Source: Acinetobacter terrestris (GTDB lineage Bacteria > Pseudomonadota > Gammaproteobacteria > Pseudomonadales > Moraxellaceae). Taken from it: 64,000 nucleotides of DNA. The notes under the pieces are model-generated. The model was not told where the DNA came from. It worked only from the letters and a program-made list of their open reading frames with translations, and ran no database searches. The translations under genes were made by a program, and so were the position numbers. How positions within the stretch are numbered: position 1 is the stretch's first letter; every line of letters starts with the position of its first letter. Shown here piece after piece: positions 17,164 through 26,941 of the stretch. The stretch covers positions 1 through 64,000 of the forward strand of contig NZ_SJNZ01000018.1 in NCBI RefSeq assembly GCF_004331155.1. The letters are read 5' to 3'.

Positions 17164-19362
17164 ATGAATAAAAATAACAATACCGAAGATATGATTAACG
17201 TAAAAGGGCTACTCTTTTCTCTGATTGCACAATGGAAACTGATTGCCCTATGCACCTTTCTCAGCCTGATTGCCGCCCTGCTTTATTTACGTACTGCGGC
17301 CAGTACCTATATGGTAGATGCACTAGTCCAAATAGAAGAGAACAAAGGTGTATCAGCTGCCTTGTTAGGTGATCTTTCAGATGTGGTTGGACAGATGTCT
17401 TCAGCTCAGGCTGAAATTGAAATTTTAACATCCCGACTGATTTTGGGTTCAGTCATCGACCGTTTAAATCTAGATATCAAGATTTCCAGTACTGAAGACA
17501 CTTTTAGCAATCGTCTGTTTCAACATCCAAATTATCGAACCGAATATCAGCCTCAATCTGTGCGTTTTAAAGATGGTCAAAAAAGCTTTGATATCCGCCA
17601 GTTTGAAATTCCTGCAGCTTATTTGGATAAAAACTTGTTGCTGAAATTTCAGCAACAAGGCTTTAGCCTGACCAATCCTGAGACAGAAGAAGTCGTATTT
17701 CAGGGAGCACTTAACCGGCCACTACAAGCCACATCTGCGCAGAGTGGCTGGAAAATTGTAATCTTTACTCAGAATCATCTAAATGCCAGCTATCGGATTC
17801 AGAAACAGTCATTACCTGCAGCCATTAATTCAATTCTAGCCAATTTTTCAGTTGATGAAAAAGGTAAGCTTACCGGTATATTGCGCCTTCGCTATCAGGG
17901 TCATGATAAACAATATATCACCCAGATCCTCAATGCCGTTTTGACTGCATATAGCCAACAGAATATTGAACGTCGCTCGGCAGAAACAGCGCAAACCTTA
18001 AAATTCCTAGACGGACAATTACCGGATTTAAAGAAACAGCTGGATGATGCAGAAGATGTCTTTAACCAGTTCCGTCAGCAGTACAATACGGTCGATATTA
18101 GCAAAGAATCTGAATTGTACTTAAATCAAAGTATTTCTTTAGAAACCCAAAAAGCAGTACTGGAACAGAAACAGGCAGAAATAGCGGCCAAATATACAGT
18201 AGCACATCCGGCCATGCGAGAAATCAATGCTCAACTCAGCGTGATTAATGGAAAGATTCGTGAGCTGAATAACACCTTAAAGCGTCTGCCAGAGCTACAA
18301 CGCCAGTATTTGCAACTATCCCGTGAAGTAGAAGTCAAGCAGCAGCTTTATACCAACTTAGTGAATTCCTACCAACAACTGCACGTTGCCAAAGCAGGTG
18401 AAATTGGCAATGTACGTATCATTGATACCGCAATTGCCCCCATTGAACAGATTAAACCGAAAAAATCACTGATTCTGGTTTTGGCCTTATTATCCGGTGT
18501 TTTCCTGGGCATCTTGTTGGCATTATTCCGTTATATGTTGCAATCTGGTGTGAAAGATAGCAGCCAAATAGAAAGCGAACTGGAGCTGCCAGTCTATGCG
18601 ACTATAGCTCACTCCCCAATCCAGAAATCTGGACTGAAACTGCTGAAAAAGAAAAAGACCCCTTTCTTATTAGCGATCGAGGATAGCAATGATATTGCCA
18701 TCGAAAGCTTACGAAGCATACGTACAGCAATTCATTTTGCACTGACGCAAGCCAAAAACAACATCATTATGATCTCGGGTCCAGCACCAAAAGTTGGAAA
18801 ATCATTTGTTTCCAGTAATCTAGCAGTCATCATGGCAGAAAAAAATAAACGCGTATTAGTTATTGATGCAGACTTACGTCGTGGCCATATACACAAATAT
18901 TTTGACCTGAATAACCAATATGGGTTAACTGAATACCTGAATGAGCAAACTACACTGAAACAAATGGTACAAAATACCAAAGTGCCGAACTTAAGTGTAA
19001 TTACATGTGGTAAAAGTCCAGCCAACCCATCCGAACTCCTCAATTCAGCGCGATTTCATGAATTACTGCAACAACTGATTCCGTACTATGAACATATCAT
19101 TATTGATACAGCACCTGTATTGGCTGTCACGGATGCGATTATTGTGTCTCAACATGCCGGGATCAATTTGGTGGTGGCACGCTATGCAGAAACTCAAATG
19201 AAAGAGTTAGAACTAACATTGAACCGTTTTAAACAAGCCGGTAATAAAGTAAATGGCTTTATCCTGAATGATATCCAGCGTTCAGCTGGTGGTAGCTATA
19301 GCTATGATTATACTTATAGTTACAAGACTAGATTATCCAGTCTTTATAAAAAAACTGGATAA
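17164..19362 (+). CDS. wzc: Wzc tyrosine autokinase and capsule co-polymerase
   Basis: Inner-membrane protein that controls capsule chain length and export with Wza. The 732-residue protein has a first membrane helix near residues 25-42, a long periplasmic domain with coiled coil around 270-400, a second helix near 435-455 and a cytoplasmic BY-kinase. Visible are Walker A (SGPAPKVGKSFVSSN, about 537), Walker A' (VLVIDADLRRG, about 564), Walker B (IIIDTAPVLAVTD, about 643) and a Tyr-rich tail with six Tyr in the last 23 residues. No clear ribosome site precedes the ATG, possibly because the original coupling to wzb has decayed. Its phosphatase partner is broken. Confidence 0.93.
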   Translation: MNKNNNTEDMINVKGLLFSLIAQWKLIALCTFLSLIAALLYLRTAASTYMVDALVQIEENKGVSAALLGDLSDVVGQMSSAQAEIEILTSRLILGSVIDRLNLDIKISSTEDTFSNRLFQHPNYRTEYQPQSVRFKDGQKSFDIRQFEIPAAYLDKNLLLKFQQQGFSLTNPETEEVVFQGALNRPLQATSAQSGWKIVIFTQNHLNASYRIQKQSLPAAINSILANFSVDEKGKLTGILRLRYQGHDKQYITQILNAVLTAYSQQNIERRSAETAQTLKFLDGQLPDLKKQLDDAEDVFNQFRQQYNTVDISKESELYLNQSISLETQKAVLEQKQAEIAAKYTVAHPAMREINAQLSVINGKIRELNNTLKRLPELQRQYLQLSREVEVKQQLYTNLVNSYQQLHVAKAGEIGNVRIIDTAIAPIEQIKPKKSLILVLALLSGVFLGILLALFRYMLQSGVKDSSQIESELELPVYATIAHSPIQKSGLKLLKKKKTPFLLAIEDSNDIAIESLRSIRTAIHFALTQAKNNIIMISGPAPKVGKSFVSSNLAVIMAEKNKRVLVIDADLRRGHIHKYFDLNNQYGLTEYLNEQTTLKQMVQNTKVPNLSVITCGKSPANPSELLNSARFHELLQQLIPYYEHIIIDTAPVLAVTDAIIVSQHAGINLVVARYAETQMKELELTLNRFKQAGNKVNGFILNDIQRSAGGSYSYDYTYSYKTRLSSLYKKTG

Positions 19363-19404
19363 TTACTCATGTTGATCAGTTAAGACAAAATGACTGAAAT
19401 ACAA

Positions 19405-19440
19405 TAAAAAATGAGTGTATCCAGATGCACTCATTTTTTA
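19405..19440 (+). terminator. Intrinsic terminator after wzc
   Basis: AAAAAATGAGTG (19406-19417) and CACTCATTTTTT (19428-19439) form a 12-bp stem with a 10-base loop and a T-run. It closes the wza-wzc transcript and, being A-rich on the other side, could also work from the minus strand. Confidence 0.85.
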
Positions 19441-19898
19441 TGGCTTTTTCTCACAATCTAAATTTAACATTACATTATGCCTTCTTTATCTCATTTCATT
19501 AAGCTTGGATGGATAAAGAACTGTTTAAAACGAACTGGAAGCGTCTATCAGAAAAAGAAAACTCCCTGCAGAACACATTTATGCTTAGTGATTGGTCTTA
19601 CACTGTCGTGATCAACCTTTATCTAATAGATGCTTTTCAGCAATTACAACTGGTTTTGGGTACAACTGAGTACTGTGCTTCCAGTGCATCTATACAGGCT
19701 AGCTAGCGCTTAGGACTCGGCCTTTGCAAGCACTGTTTGAAGCATTAAGTTAGACGCATTGCTGAAAGATTCTCAATATGAATACGATACATTTCATGAT
19801 ATGAGTATCTATGCTATAGGTCGAAAATATTTGTTTTACAAGATAAATTCTATTTTTAATAGCAGAAATGATACGCTTGTATGCGAATTCTATTAAGA
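19441..19898. other. Non-coding stretch between wzc and gdr
   Basis: About 460 bp. A 65-codon open frame at 19509-19706 has no recognisable family and no ribosome site, so I do not call it a gene. In a capsule locus this may be the residue of deleted genes, but no motif identifies it. Confidence 0.4.
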
Positions 19899-21797
19899 TC
19901 AACAAGCTCTATATCCATCAACATATTTTTTTAATATATCTGTTAACTGATTAAAATTACTATGATCAACACTTTCACCGAGACTATTAAAGACTTTATA
20001 AATTTCAGAATATTCAGAATATTCTTCAAATGATTTTAAAATCCGCTCATGACCTGTCTTTTCAACATTCTCTTGGTCAATCAAAAGCTCTTCATACAGC
20101 TTTTCACCTGGACGCAATCCAGTAAACTGAATTTCGATATCCCCATTACCTTTATCATCAATCGGTTTAAATCCACTTAAACGAATCATTTGTTTGGCCA
20201 AATCTACAATCTTCACTGGCTCGCCCATATCCAGCAGGAACACATCACCACCCGTACCCATCGCACCTGCTTGAATCACGAGCTGTGCGGCTTCAGGAAT
20301 CGTCATAAAATAACGGGTCACTTCAGGATGCGTCACCGTCACAGGACCACCTTGAGCAATCTGCTTTTTAAACAACGGCACTACAGAACCTGAGGAACCC
20401 AAGACATTACCAAAACGGACAATACTGATCTGAGTTTTTGGCTGAGTTGCCGCTAATCCTTGGCAATAGAGCTCTGCCATCCGTTTTGATGCACCCATGA
20501 CATTGGTGGGACGTACCGCTTTATCAGTAGAAATTAAAACAAAAGTTTCCACCCCTTGATTCACCGCCGCATCCACACTACGTGCGGTACCAATCGAGGT
20601 ATTGTAAATCCCTTCAAATGGGTTCGCTTCAACTAGAGGCACATGCTTATAAGCTGCTGCGTGATAAATAGTTTGTACTTTGTATTGTGCAATGATGCGC
20701 TCAAGTTTTGTTTGATTGGTCACTGATCCTAAAACGGGAATCACTCGAATGCCGGAAGTCTGCAATTCACGATCAATGGAATATAGTGCAAATTCGGACA
20801 TTTCAAACAGTACCAGCATCTTGGGCTGATATTTCACAATTTGACGGCAAAGCTCGGAACCAATCGAGCCCCCAGCTCCTGTCACCATCACGACTTTATC
20901 TTTAATATTTTTCTCGAGCAGCTCAGGTTTAGGTGGAACAGGATCACGGCCGAGTAAGTCGATGATATCCACTTCATGAATATCCGAAATTTGCACCTGA
21001 CCATCGACCAGCTGGGTTACCCCTGGCAGTTCCATAATTTTCACGTCAGCAGAATCAAAAGATTCAATAATCTCTTTTTTACGTGCACGACCAACCGACG
21101 GCATTGCCAACAAAACTTCTGCAATCGCAAACTTTCCGAATTTTGTAGCAGCACGTTTAGGTGAGTAAATTTTCAAACCACTTAAGGATTGACCTTGCAG
21201 TGATTTTTTATCATCGATAAAACACACCGGTAAATAATCATCGGAACGGTTTAAAGCCGCTGCAATTTGTTGCCCAGCTAGTCCTGCACCATAAATTGCT
21301 ACACGTTTAAGGGTTTGCTTTTTAGCAAAAGTTTTAATTGTTGCATAGCGAATAACAGCACGACTCCACCACATATAAGAAAACAGCATGAAGCCATACA
21401 TGAGCGGAATGCTCATCGGAATAAATGCTAAATCGAGCTTTTTAATCACATATAAAGCCACAATCTGAACAAATATCCCTATGGAAATACGAAGTAAATA
21501 ATCTTCATTAAATGAACGAACAATCGCGCTATAAATACCAAGCAAGGCAAAAATCAGAACACCAAAAATACTTACATACACATACCAAGCTTCTAGACCA
21601 GCCATGACTTCGACATTCGGTCGTGCCAAACGAATGGCATAAGCCAGCCACATCATCAGCGGTAAGACACAAAGATCCATCAACACCAAAACCAGCTGTT
21701 TTTGGCGACGCGGTAAGGATGCTATAGATCGAATAATGTCTTTCACAAAAGGCTCAACGGATGAAATAGGAAAATCATGACGTAGATTATAGGCCAT
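19899..21797 (-). CDS. gdr: Membrane-bound UDP-GlcNAc 4,6-dehydratase (Gdr/WbpM/PglF type)
   Basis: Removes water from UDP-GlcNAc to give the 4-keto-6-deoxy sugar used for QuiNAc, FucNAc or bacillosamine-type residues. The 632-residue protein has four N-terminal membrane helices (about 35-150), a first Rossmann domain (RVAIYGAGLAGQQIAAAL) and the catalytic SDR domain with MVTGAGGSIGSELCRQIV, HAAAYKHVPLVEAN and LISTDKAVRPTNVMGASK, where Met replaces the usual Tyr as in WbpM. An aminotransferase relic ends eight bases upstream of its start. No partner enzyme is intact in the window, so its product may go unused or serve the initiating sugar. Position between wzc and fkpA is unusual. Confidence 0.9.
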   Translation of the reverse strand: MAYNLRHDFPISSVEPFVKDIIRSIASLPRRQKQLVLVLMDLCVLPLMMWLAYAIRLARPNVEVMAGLEAWYVYVSIFGVLIFALLGIYSAIVRSFNEDYLLRISIGIFVQIVALYVIKKLDLAFIPMSIPLMYGFMLFSYMWWSRAVIRYATIKTFAKKQTLKRVAIYGAGLAGQQIAAALNRSDDYLPVCFIDDKKSLQGQSLSGLKIYSPKRAATKFGKFAIAEVLLAMPSVGRARKKEIIESFDSADVKIMELPGVTQLVDGQVQISDIHEVDIIDLLGRDPVPPKPELLEKNIKDKVVMVTGAGGSIGSELCRQIVKYQPKMLVLFEMSEFALYSIDRELQTSGIRVIPVLGSVTNQTKLERIIAQYKVQTIYHAAAYKHVPLVEANPFEGIYNTSIGTARSVDAAVNQGVETFVLISTDKAVRPTNVMGASKRMAELYCQGLAATQPKTQISIVRFGNVLGSSGSVVPLFKKQIAQGGPVTVTHPEVTRYFMTIPEAAQLVIQAGAMGTGGDVFLLDMGEPVKIVDLAKQMIRLSGFKPIDDKGNGDIEIQFTGLRPGEKLYEELLIDQENVEKTGHERILKSFEEYSEYSEIYKVFNSLGESVDHSNFNQLTDILKKYVDGYRAC

Positions 21798-21805
21798 GCT
21801 GACTT

Positions 21806-22199
21806 TTAAATTTGGCTGATCACCGTCCGAATTGCACTCACTATTTTTTGCAGGCTCTGCTCAGACAAGGTTGAATGCACGACAAACATCAAATTTGTTT
21901 CGCCAAGCTGCTTGGCATTTTTTAAACGCTGTGCAGGGCGCCATAGTGCATCATCAAAAGCTTTTTTCTAAATACACTTCTGAACATGAACCACTAAAAT
22001 ATGGTACGCCCAAAGCATTAATTTCAGCCATGATGCGATCGCATGGCCAGCCTTCAGGTAAAGTATCAATATTCATTTGCATATAGTATTTATAAGCTGC
22101 ATATACATAACCGCTTAATGGTTTTGCGACGAATGTAGACTGTTTTCGAACACTGCTTGGGATACGTGTCATATTGGCATTGTGTTTTGGAAAAAACAT
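21806..22199 (-). pseudogene. C-terminal relic of a DegT/DnrJ aminotransferase (QhbB/PglE-like)
   Basis: The minus strand reads YAAYKYYMQMNIDTLPEGW, then DRIMAEINALGVPYFSGSCS and EVYLEK, and then frameshifts. The extra base is in a run of six T on the plus strand (21962-21967; five would keep the frame). In the next frame it continues AFDDALWRPAQRLKNAKQLG, ETNLMFVVHSTLSEQSL and ends at a TAA (21806-21808). These are the last 130 or so residues of sugar aminotransferases that act on UDP-4-keto-6-deoxy sugars. The PLP-binding two-thirds are gone. It lies directly upstream of gdr, the arrangement of the qhbB-gdr pair in Acinetobacter capsule loci. Confidence 0.85.
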
Positions 22200-22718
22200 C
22201 TTCTCGAAGTTATTAATTTGACCAAAAAATTATATTCGGCTTTCAATGATAAATCATCATGAGGTAGCAGAAGAACCATTCACACAAGTCAATCAAAAAA
22301 TTATGAAATCAACTCTCTTGTTATTTAGAACTTTATGAAAGTGATCAACTATTAAACATTTATATAGCATTAGACCTTACAGGATTCAATGCTGAAAAAT
22401 GAGAACACTTCAATTACAACTATTTATTAAGGTTAAATCTATAGCATCAATAGTATTTCACTGGTAAATTTGGTTTTTCCTTTACTCAGCTTATTCATTC
22501 AAAATGAGTTGAACTATAAAAATACATCCGTCAACAAAAAATAAATTGATATTTAATTGTATTAAAAATGTTTTATATATTCAGTCTGTTATAGAATAAC
22601 CAACTTGATAAGAATATATTGGATTTCTGTACAATAGCGCTTCCGCGAAACGTGTTGGATAGAAAAGTCTGCTAAAATTAATGCAACTTTTGAATATAAA
22701 ATGAATTTGGGAAAACCT
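22200..22718. promoter_or_regulatory. Intergenic region upstream of fkpA
   Basis: About 520 bp without a supportable gene; it marks the right border of the polysaccharide locus. A possible fkpA promoter is TTGATA (22605-22610) with TACAAT (22630-22635), but the 19-base spacer is long, so this is a weak call. The part near 22200-22500 may be residue of deleted capsule genes. Confidence 0.35.
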
Positions 22719-23423
22719 ATGAGTAAAGCCTTACCCATCGCTGTCGCTGTTCTTTTAGGCGGTGCTGCACTTGTACCTGTTTATTATGCTACTCAAAACC
22801 CCGCTACTGCGACATCAAAAGCATCAAAGAATGCATCTGCTGTTGAAAAAATCAGTTACGCGTTAGGTTACGAAGTTGCACATCAAACACCACCTGAATT
22901 AAATATCAACAGCTTTGTTACCGGTGTACGCGAAGGCCATGCTCGAAATAAGCCTGCTTATACAGAACAGGAACTTCAACAAGCCTATGAGCAATTCCAG
23001 AAGGAAATGCAACAGAAGCAAGTTCAGCAAGCACAACAAGTTCAAACAGCCAGCGATTCTTTCTTGACTGAAAATGCAAAAAAACCGGGTGTAAAAACTA
23101 CCGCTTCAGGTTTGCAGTATAAAATCATCAAGGAAGGTACAGGTAAACAACCTGCTGCCAACTCTATGGTGACTGTACATTACAAAGGCCAACTGGTTGA
23201 TGGTAAAGTATTTGATAGCTCAATTGAACGTGGTGAACCGATTGAATTCCCATTGAATCAAGTCATTCCGGGTTGGACTGAAGGTCTGCAATTGATGAAA
23301 GAAGGCGGTAAAGCGACGCTTTATATCCCTTCTCAATTAGGCTACGGTGAACAAGGTGTGCCGGGAATGATTCCTGCTAACAGCACCCTGATTTTTGATG
23401 TTGAACTCATCAAAGTAAAATAA
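22719..23423 (+). CDS. fkpA: FKBP-type peptidyl-prolyl isomerase FkpA
   Basis: Periplasmic proline isomerase and chaperone. The ATG at 22719 is preceded by GGGAAA, and [15 protein letters not shown] is the usual Acinetobacter start with an N-terminal hydrophobic signal/anchor; an ATG at 22701 is open but less likely. An FkpA N-terminal dimerisation region ([13 protein letters not shown], then a Gln-rich helix) precedes the FKBP domain with [54 protein letters not shown] and [12 protein letters not shown]. fkpA is the standard flank of Acinetobacter capsule loci. Confidence 0.93.
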   Translation: MSKALPIAVAVLLGGAALVPVYYATQNPATATSKASKNASAVEKISYALGYEVAHQTPPELNINSFVTGVREGHARNKPAYTEQELQQAYEQFQKEMQQKQVQQAQQVQTASDSFLTENAKKPGVKTTASGLQYKIIKEGTGKQPAANSMVTVHYKGQLVDGKVFDSSIERGEPIEFPLNQVIPGWTEGLQLMKEGGKATLYIPSQLGYGEQGVPGMIPANSTLIFDVELIKVK

Positions 23424-23430
23424 AAAATTC

Positions 23431-23455
23431 AAGGAGAGCTTTTGCTCTCCTTATT
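23431..23455 (+). terminator. Hairpin terminator between the two fkpA genes
   Basis: AAGGAGAGC (23431-23439), a TTTT loop and GCTCTCCTT (23444-23452) form a stable stem. The following T-run is interrupted, so read-through into the second isomerase gene is likely. Confidence 0.65.
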
Positions 23456-23472
23456 TATCTTGGGATAAGAGA

Positions 23473-24174
23473 ATGAAAACACCTATAACATTGCTTTGTT
23501 TTTGCCTTTTTACCACGGCTAGCTTTGCAAAACCCGTGACCAATACCAGCAGTTTAAATGAACAGGTCGGCTACAGCTTTGGCTATTTAATGGGGCGTAG
23601 CAATGCTGAATCTGTAAAAGATTTGGACCTGGATGCTTTCATGCTTGGATTAAAGACCGCGGCTCAAGGTGGTAAACCTGCTCTTAGCGATGAAGAAATG
23701 GCGCGCGTCCTAACCCAGCATAAAAAGCTTAGTGATGCAAAACAGCTTATTGAACTAAAACAAAAGGCAGATGCCAACGCCAAAATCGGAACAGAATTTT
23801 TAAAAGCCAATGCTCAAAAAGACGGTGTACAGACCACCAAATCGGGTTTGCAATATCAAATATTAAAACAAGGCACTGGAAAATCACCCAAAGCTAATTC
23901 CGTAGTCAAAGTCAATTATGAAGGCCGTTTAATAGACGGTACGGTGTTTGACAGTTCAATTGCCCGAAATCAGCCGGCTGAATTTCAGGTCAGTCAAGTG
24001 ATTCAAGGCTGGACCGAAGGCTTACAATTGATGAAAGAAGGTGCTCAGTATCGCTTTTTTATTCCAGCACAACTTGGCTATGGTCAAATTGGCTCTGGTG
24101 ATGTGATCGAACCGAATAGCATTTTAATTTTCGATGTAGAACTTATAGAAGTCCTACCTAAGTCATCTAAATAA
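23473..24174 (+). CDS. Second FKBP-type peptidyl-prolyl isomerase, periplasmic
   Basis: A 233-residue paralogue of the preceding gene, 49 bp downstream. It has a cleavable signal peptide (MKTPITLLCFCLFTTASFAK), an FkpA-type N-terminal helical region (VGYSFGYLMGRSNAESVKDL) and an FKBP domain with [53 protein letters not shown] and IPAQLGYGQIGSGD. The aromatic and Asp residues that line the FKBP pocket are kept. It probably acts on folding outer-membrane or export proteins. Confidence 0.88.
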   Translation: MKTPITLLCFCLFTTASFAKPVTNTSSLNEQVGYSFGYLMGRSNAESVKDLDLDAFMLGLKTAAQGGKPALSDEEMARVLTQHKKLSDAKQLIELKQKADANAKIGTEFLKANAQKDGVQTTKSGLQYQILKQGTGKSPKANSVVKVNYEGRLIDGTVFDSSIARNQPAEFQVSQVIQGWTEGLQLMKEGAQYRFFIPAQLGYGQIGSGDVIEPNSILIFDVELIEVLPKSSK

Positions 24175-24193
24175 CTTATATTTAATGCATCTT

Positions 24194-24255
24194 AAAAAAT
24201 AGCGGGTAGATCAATATGAGCAAAAATCATGCTTATTCACTACTCGCTATTTTTT
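24194..24255 (+). terminator. Intrinsic terminator after the fkpA pair
   Basis: AAAAAATAGCGGGTAG (24194-24209) pairs with CTACTCGCTATTTTTT (24240-24255), with one G opposite a T within the stem and a 30-base loop. The T-run follows on the plus strand. Confidence 0.65.
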
Positions 24256-24533
24256 GATGATTTAATCCATCTGTTTTAAATGTCGGCTTTCAATAATAAG
24301 TGCATTTCTTGTTTTTTTAAGTGATGTACATCCCCTGCTTAACCAGCACAATATAATAAAAACTTATATTTATTAATTTCTTATATTTTTAAATCGTCTT
24401 ATTTAATAGCATGTTTCAATTTATTGATAATAGTATGCAGTCAAAATAAATCGATCTTGTACAATCATCAAAGATGTTTTATTTCTATATTTTAATCAAT
24501 ACATTTTCTTTACTAATAACAAGGATTGAATCA

Positions 24534-25274
24534 ATGGCTCTAAGCATCAAAACTCGCGAAATTCAGTACACTGCGCCCGACGGAACTCATTTGATTGGAT
24601 ACTTTGCAGCACCTGAATCAGAAACACCTGTCGCGGGCGTGATTGTAGCACCTGAGTGGTGGGGACGAAATGAATACACTGAACAGCGTGCACGTGAACT
24701 TGCTGAACACGGCTATGCGGCGCTTGCCATTGATATGTATGGTGATAAAAAAGTCACCACGACAGTGCCTCAAGCCAGTGAATGGATGATGCAAACCTTT
24801 GATGACGCTGAAACAATTGTGACTCGTGCGTCTGCGGGTTTAGCGACATTAGCAGCGCAAGAAGAAGTAAATGCAGATAAACTGGCTGCTGTAGGCTTCT
24901 GTTATGGTGGCAAGGTTGTGCTTGATCTGGCACGTTCCGCTGCCCCTTTACAAGCGGTGGTCACGTTCCATGGCACATTGACCCCGAAAGCCCCTGCTCA
25001 GCCCGGAAAAGTAAAAGCTGAAATTTTAGTTCTTCACGGGGAACTCGACAGCATGGTCAGTTTAGATGATGTTGCACGCTTTAAAGAAGAAATGCATGCA
25101 GCTCAAGTCGAGCATGAAGTCATCATCTTTGAAGATGCCAAACATGGCTTTAGCAACCCGCTTGCAGACGAACGCGCCAAAGCCAATGGTGTTGATCTTG
25201 GCTATAACGCAGCCGCAGAACAACAAGGCCTATCTGCCATGTACGAATTATTAGACAAGCGACTGGGTGAATAG
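24534..25274 (+). CDS. Dienelactone hydrolase family protein
   Basis: An alpha/beta hydrolase of 246 residues. The catalytic Cys-Asp-His triad of this family is visible: AVGFCYGGKVVLDLA (Cys), LVLHGELDSMVSLDD (Asp) and EDAKHGFSNP (His). The ATG at 24534 has AAGGA in the right place; the open frame extends 20 codons further but without a ribosome site. Family members cleave dienelactones in chlorocatechol breakdown, but many, like this one outside any aromatic operon, have unknown substrates. Confidence 0.88.
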   Translation: MALSIKTREIQYTAPDGTHLIGYFAAPESETPVAGVIVAPEWWGRNEYTEQRARELAEHGYAALAIDMYGDKKVTTTVPQASEWMMQTFDDAETIVTRASAGLATLAAQEEVNADKLAAVGFCYGGKVVLDLARSAAPLQAVVTFHGTLTPKAPAQPGKVKAEILVLHGELDSMVSLDDVARFKEEMHAAQVEHEVIIFEDAKHGFSNPLADERAKANGVDLGYNAAAEQQGLSAMYELLDKRLGE

Positions 25275-25360
25275 CAACCAAGCTAAATATGGCTCTGCCA
25301 TCTTGACCCATCCACTGAGCTGGATATTTTAAAAATTGCATTTTTAAAGAGGATAGAATA

Positions 25361-25723
25361 ATGACTGAAAACAACTGCCCATATTGCAACTTTGATGAAT
25401 ATGACATCATTGATAAAAATGACTTTGGTGTGATTTTGCCTGAGCCGAATGCATTATCCAAAGGTCATTCTGTCATTATTCCTCTACGCCATGTCAGCTC
25501 TTTTTTCGATGTCACCGACAAAGAACGTAAAAGCTTAATGTCTTTACTTGAGCTTGCACGTAATGAGCTACAGCTGCGCCACCATCCTTCTGGCTTTCAT
25601 ATTGGTTTCAATGATGGCACTGTGTTTGGTGAAGCATCTGAACATTTGCACATTCATATTATCCCGCGTTATGAAGGTCAAACCTTAAAACTGGATGAGC
25701 GCTGGGGCATGACCGGTAAATAA
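25361..25723 (+). CDS. HIT-family nucleotide hydrolase or transferase
   Basis: A 120-residue histidine-triad protein. HLHIHIIPRYEG is the catalytic H-X-H-X-H motif, where the middle His forms a covalent nucleotidyl intermediate. CPYCNFDEYDII with its paired Cys resembles the zinc-binding start of HinT-like members. GAGGA lies before the ATG. Substrates of bacterial HIT proteins are usually adenosine phosphoramidates or dinucleotides; none can be fixed here. Confidence 0.88.
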   Translation: MTENNCPYCNFDEYDIIDKNDFGVILPEPNALSKGHSVIIPLRHVSSFFDVTDKERKSLMSLLELARNELQLRHHPSGFHIGFNDGTVFGEASEHLHIHIIPRYEGQTLKLDERWGMTGK

Positions 25724-25745
25724 AAAAACTGGATCACCCGCTTTT

Positions 25746-25773
25746 AAAAAATGATGCTGCGGCATCATTTTTT
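25746..25773 (+). terminator. Intrinsic terminator after the HIT gene
   Basis: AAAAAATGATGC, a TGCG loop and GCATCATTTTTT form a strong stem with flanking A and T runs, 23 bp after the stop codon. Confidence 0.88.
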
Positions 25774-25844
25774 ATGTCTGCTCACGACCGCAATGCTGCA
25801 CAGTTTTCGTTATACTATTCATCTATTCCCACTACGCGGTTCGC

Positions 25845-26879
25845 ATGTCACAGTTTTCTTTTTCCGATGCCCTTCTTTCCTGGTTCGATGTCCACGGTCG
25901 TCATGACTTGCCGTGGCAAATAGCAGATGATCCATATAAAGTCTGGGTGTCTGAAATTATGTTACAGCAAACCCAAGTCAAAACCGTGCTGCAATATTTT
26001 GATCGCTTTATCGCACGCTTTCCCACGGTTCAAGATTTAGGACTGGCCAGTTGGGATGATGTTGCCCCCTATTGGGCTGGGCTGGGTTACTATGCGCGCG
26101 CACGGAATTTACATAAAGCTGCCGGGATTGTGGCACGTCAGGAGCATTTTCCAGCCACATTAGAACAATGGATTGAGCTTCCGGGAATCGGCCCATCTAC
26201 TGCAGGGGCATTGATGTCATTGGGTCTGCGTCAGTACGGCGTGATTATGGATGGCAATGTCAAACGGGTATTGGCACGTTTTTTTGCCATTGAAGATGAT
26301 CTGTCCAAACCGGTTCATGAACGTGCGATGTGGCAACTGGCAGAACAGCTCTGCCCTGTTGAGCGTAATCATGACTATACCCAGGCGATTATGGACTTAG
26401 GTGCAACCGTATGTACCCCGAAAAAACCGCTGTGTTTATATTGCCCGATGCAGCCGCACTGCAAAGCCCATCAACAAGGTTTAGAAACTGAACTGCCGTT
26501 TAAAAAACCGAAAAAAGCTGTGCCGGTCAAATCTGCACAGGTTCTGGTGATTCAATCGAAGGGTCAATGGTTATGGCAACAACGTCCGAATAGCGGCTTA
26601 TGGGGCGGCTTATGGTGCCTGCCAATTATTGAAAATCCAGCGGAATTTGAAAATCTGTGCCAGACATTGGGACTTAAAAAAGTCATCCAACGCGCTGAAA
26701 TCACGCATAGCTTTACCCATTTTACCTGGCAACTTGAAGCCATCTGCTTTGAGTCTGATGCAGATCAACAAGAACATCTTGCCATTGAATTAGGCGGTAC
26801 TTGGTTAGCTACACCCATTGCCAGCGAAATGGGCATTCCCACTGCGATGAAAAAATTGATCTCTGCCATAAATTTATGA
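25845..26879 (+). CDS. mutY: A/G-specific adenine DNA glycosylase MutY
   Basis: Removes adenine mispaired with 8-oxoguanine. The 344-residue protein has SEIMLQQTQVKTVLQYF (catalytic Glu), the helix-hairpin-helix LPGIGPSTAGALMSL, VIMDGNVKRVLARF (catalytic Asp), and the iron-sulfur cluster ligands CTPKKPLCLYCPMQPHC (C-X6-C-X2-C-X5-C). The C-terminal NUDIX-like domain that recognises 8-oxoG follows (WLWQQRPNSGLWGGLWCLP). A TATACT hexamer about 30 bp upstream may be part of its promoter. Confidence 0.96.
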   Translation: MSQFSFSDALLSWFDVHGRHDLPWQIADDPYKVWVSEIMLQQTQVKTVLQYFDRFIARFPTVQDLGLASWDDVAPYWAGLGYYARARNLHKAAGIVARQEHFPATLEQWIELPGIGPSTAGALMSLGLRQYGVIMDGNVKRVLARFFAIEDDLSKPVHERAMWQLAEQLCPVERNHDYTQAIMDLGATVCTPKKPLCLYCPMQPHCKAHQQGLETELPFKKPKKAVPVKSAQVLVIQSKGQWLWQQRPNSGLWGGLWCLPIIENPAEFENLCQTLGLKKVIQRAEITHSFTHFTWQLEAICFESDADQQEHLAIELGGTWLATPIASEMGIPTAMKKLISAINL

Positions 26880-26941
26880 CATAGTCAGGCACTGTAACTC
26901 TTATAATTTTCACATAAATCAGAATGAAAAAAGGATGAACA

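Noticed and set aside
19509..19706. 65-codon open frame between wzc and gdr
   Set aside because: No ribosome site or motif, and no partner gene. I could not match it to a capsule or transposase family.
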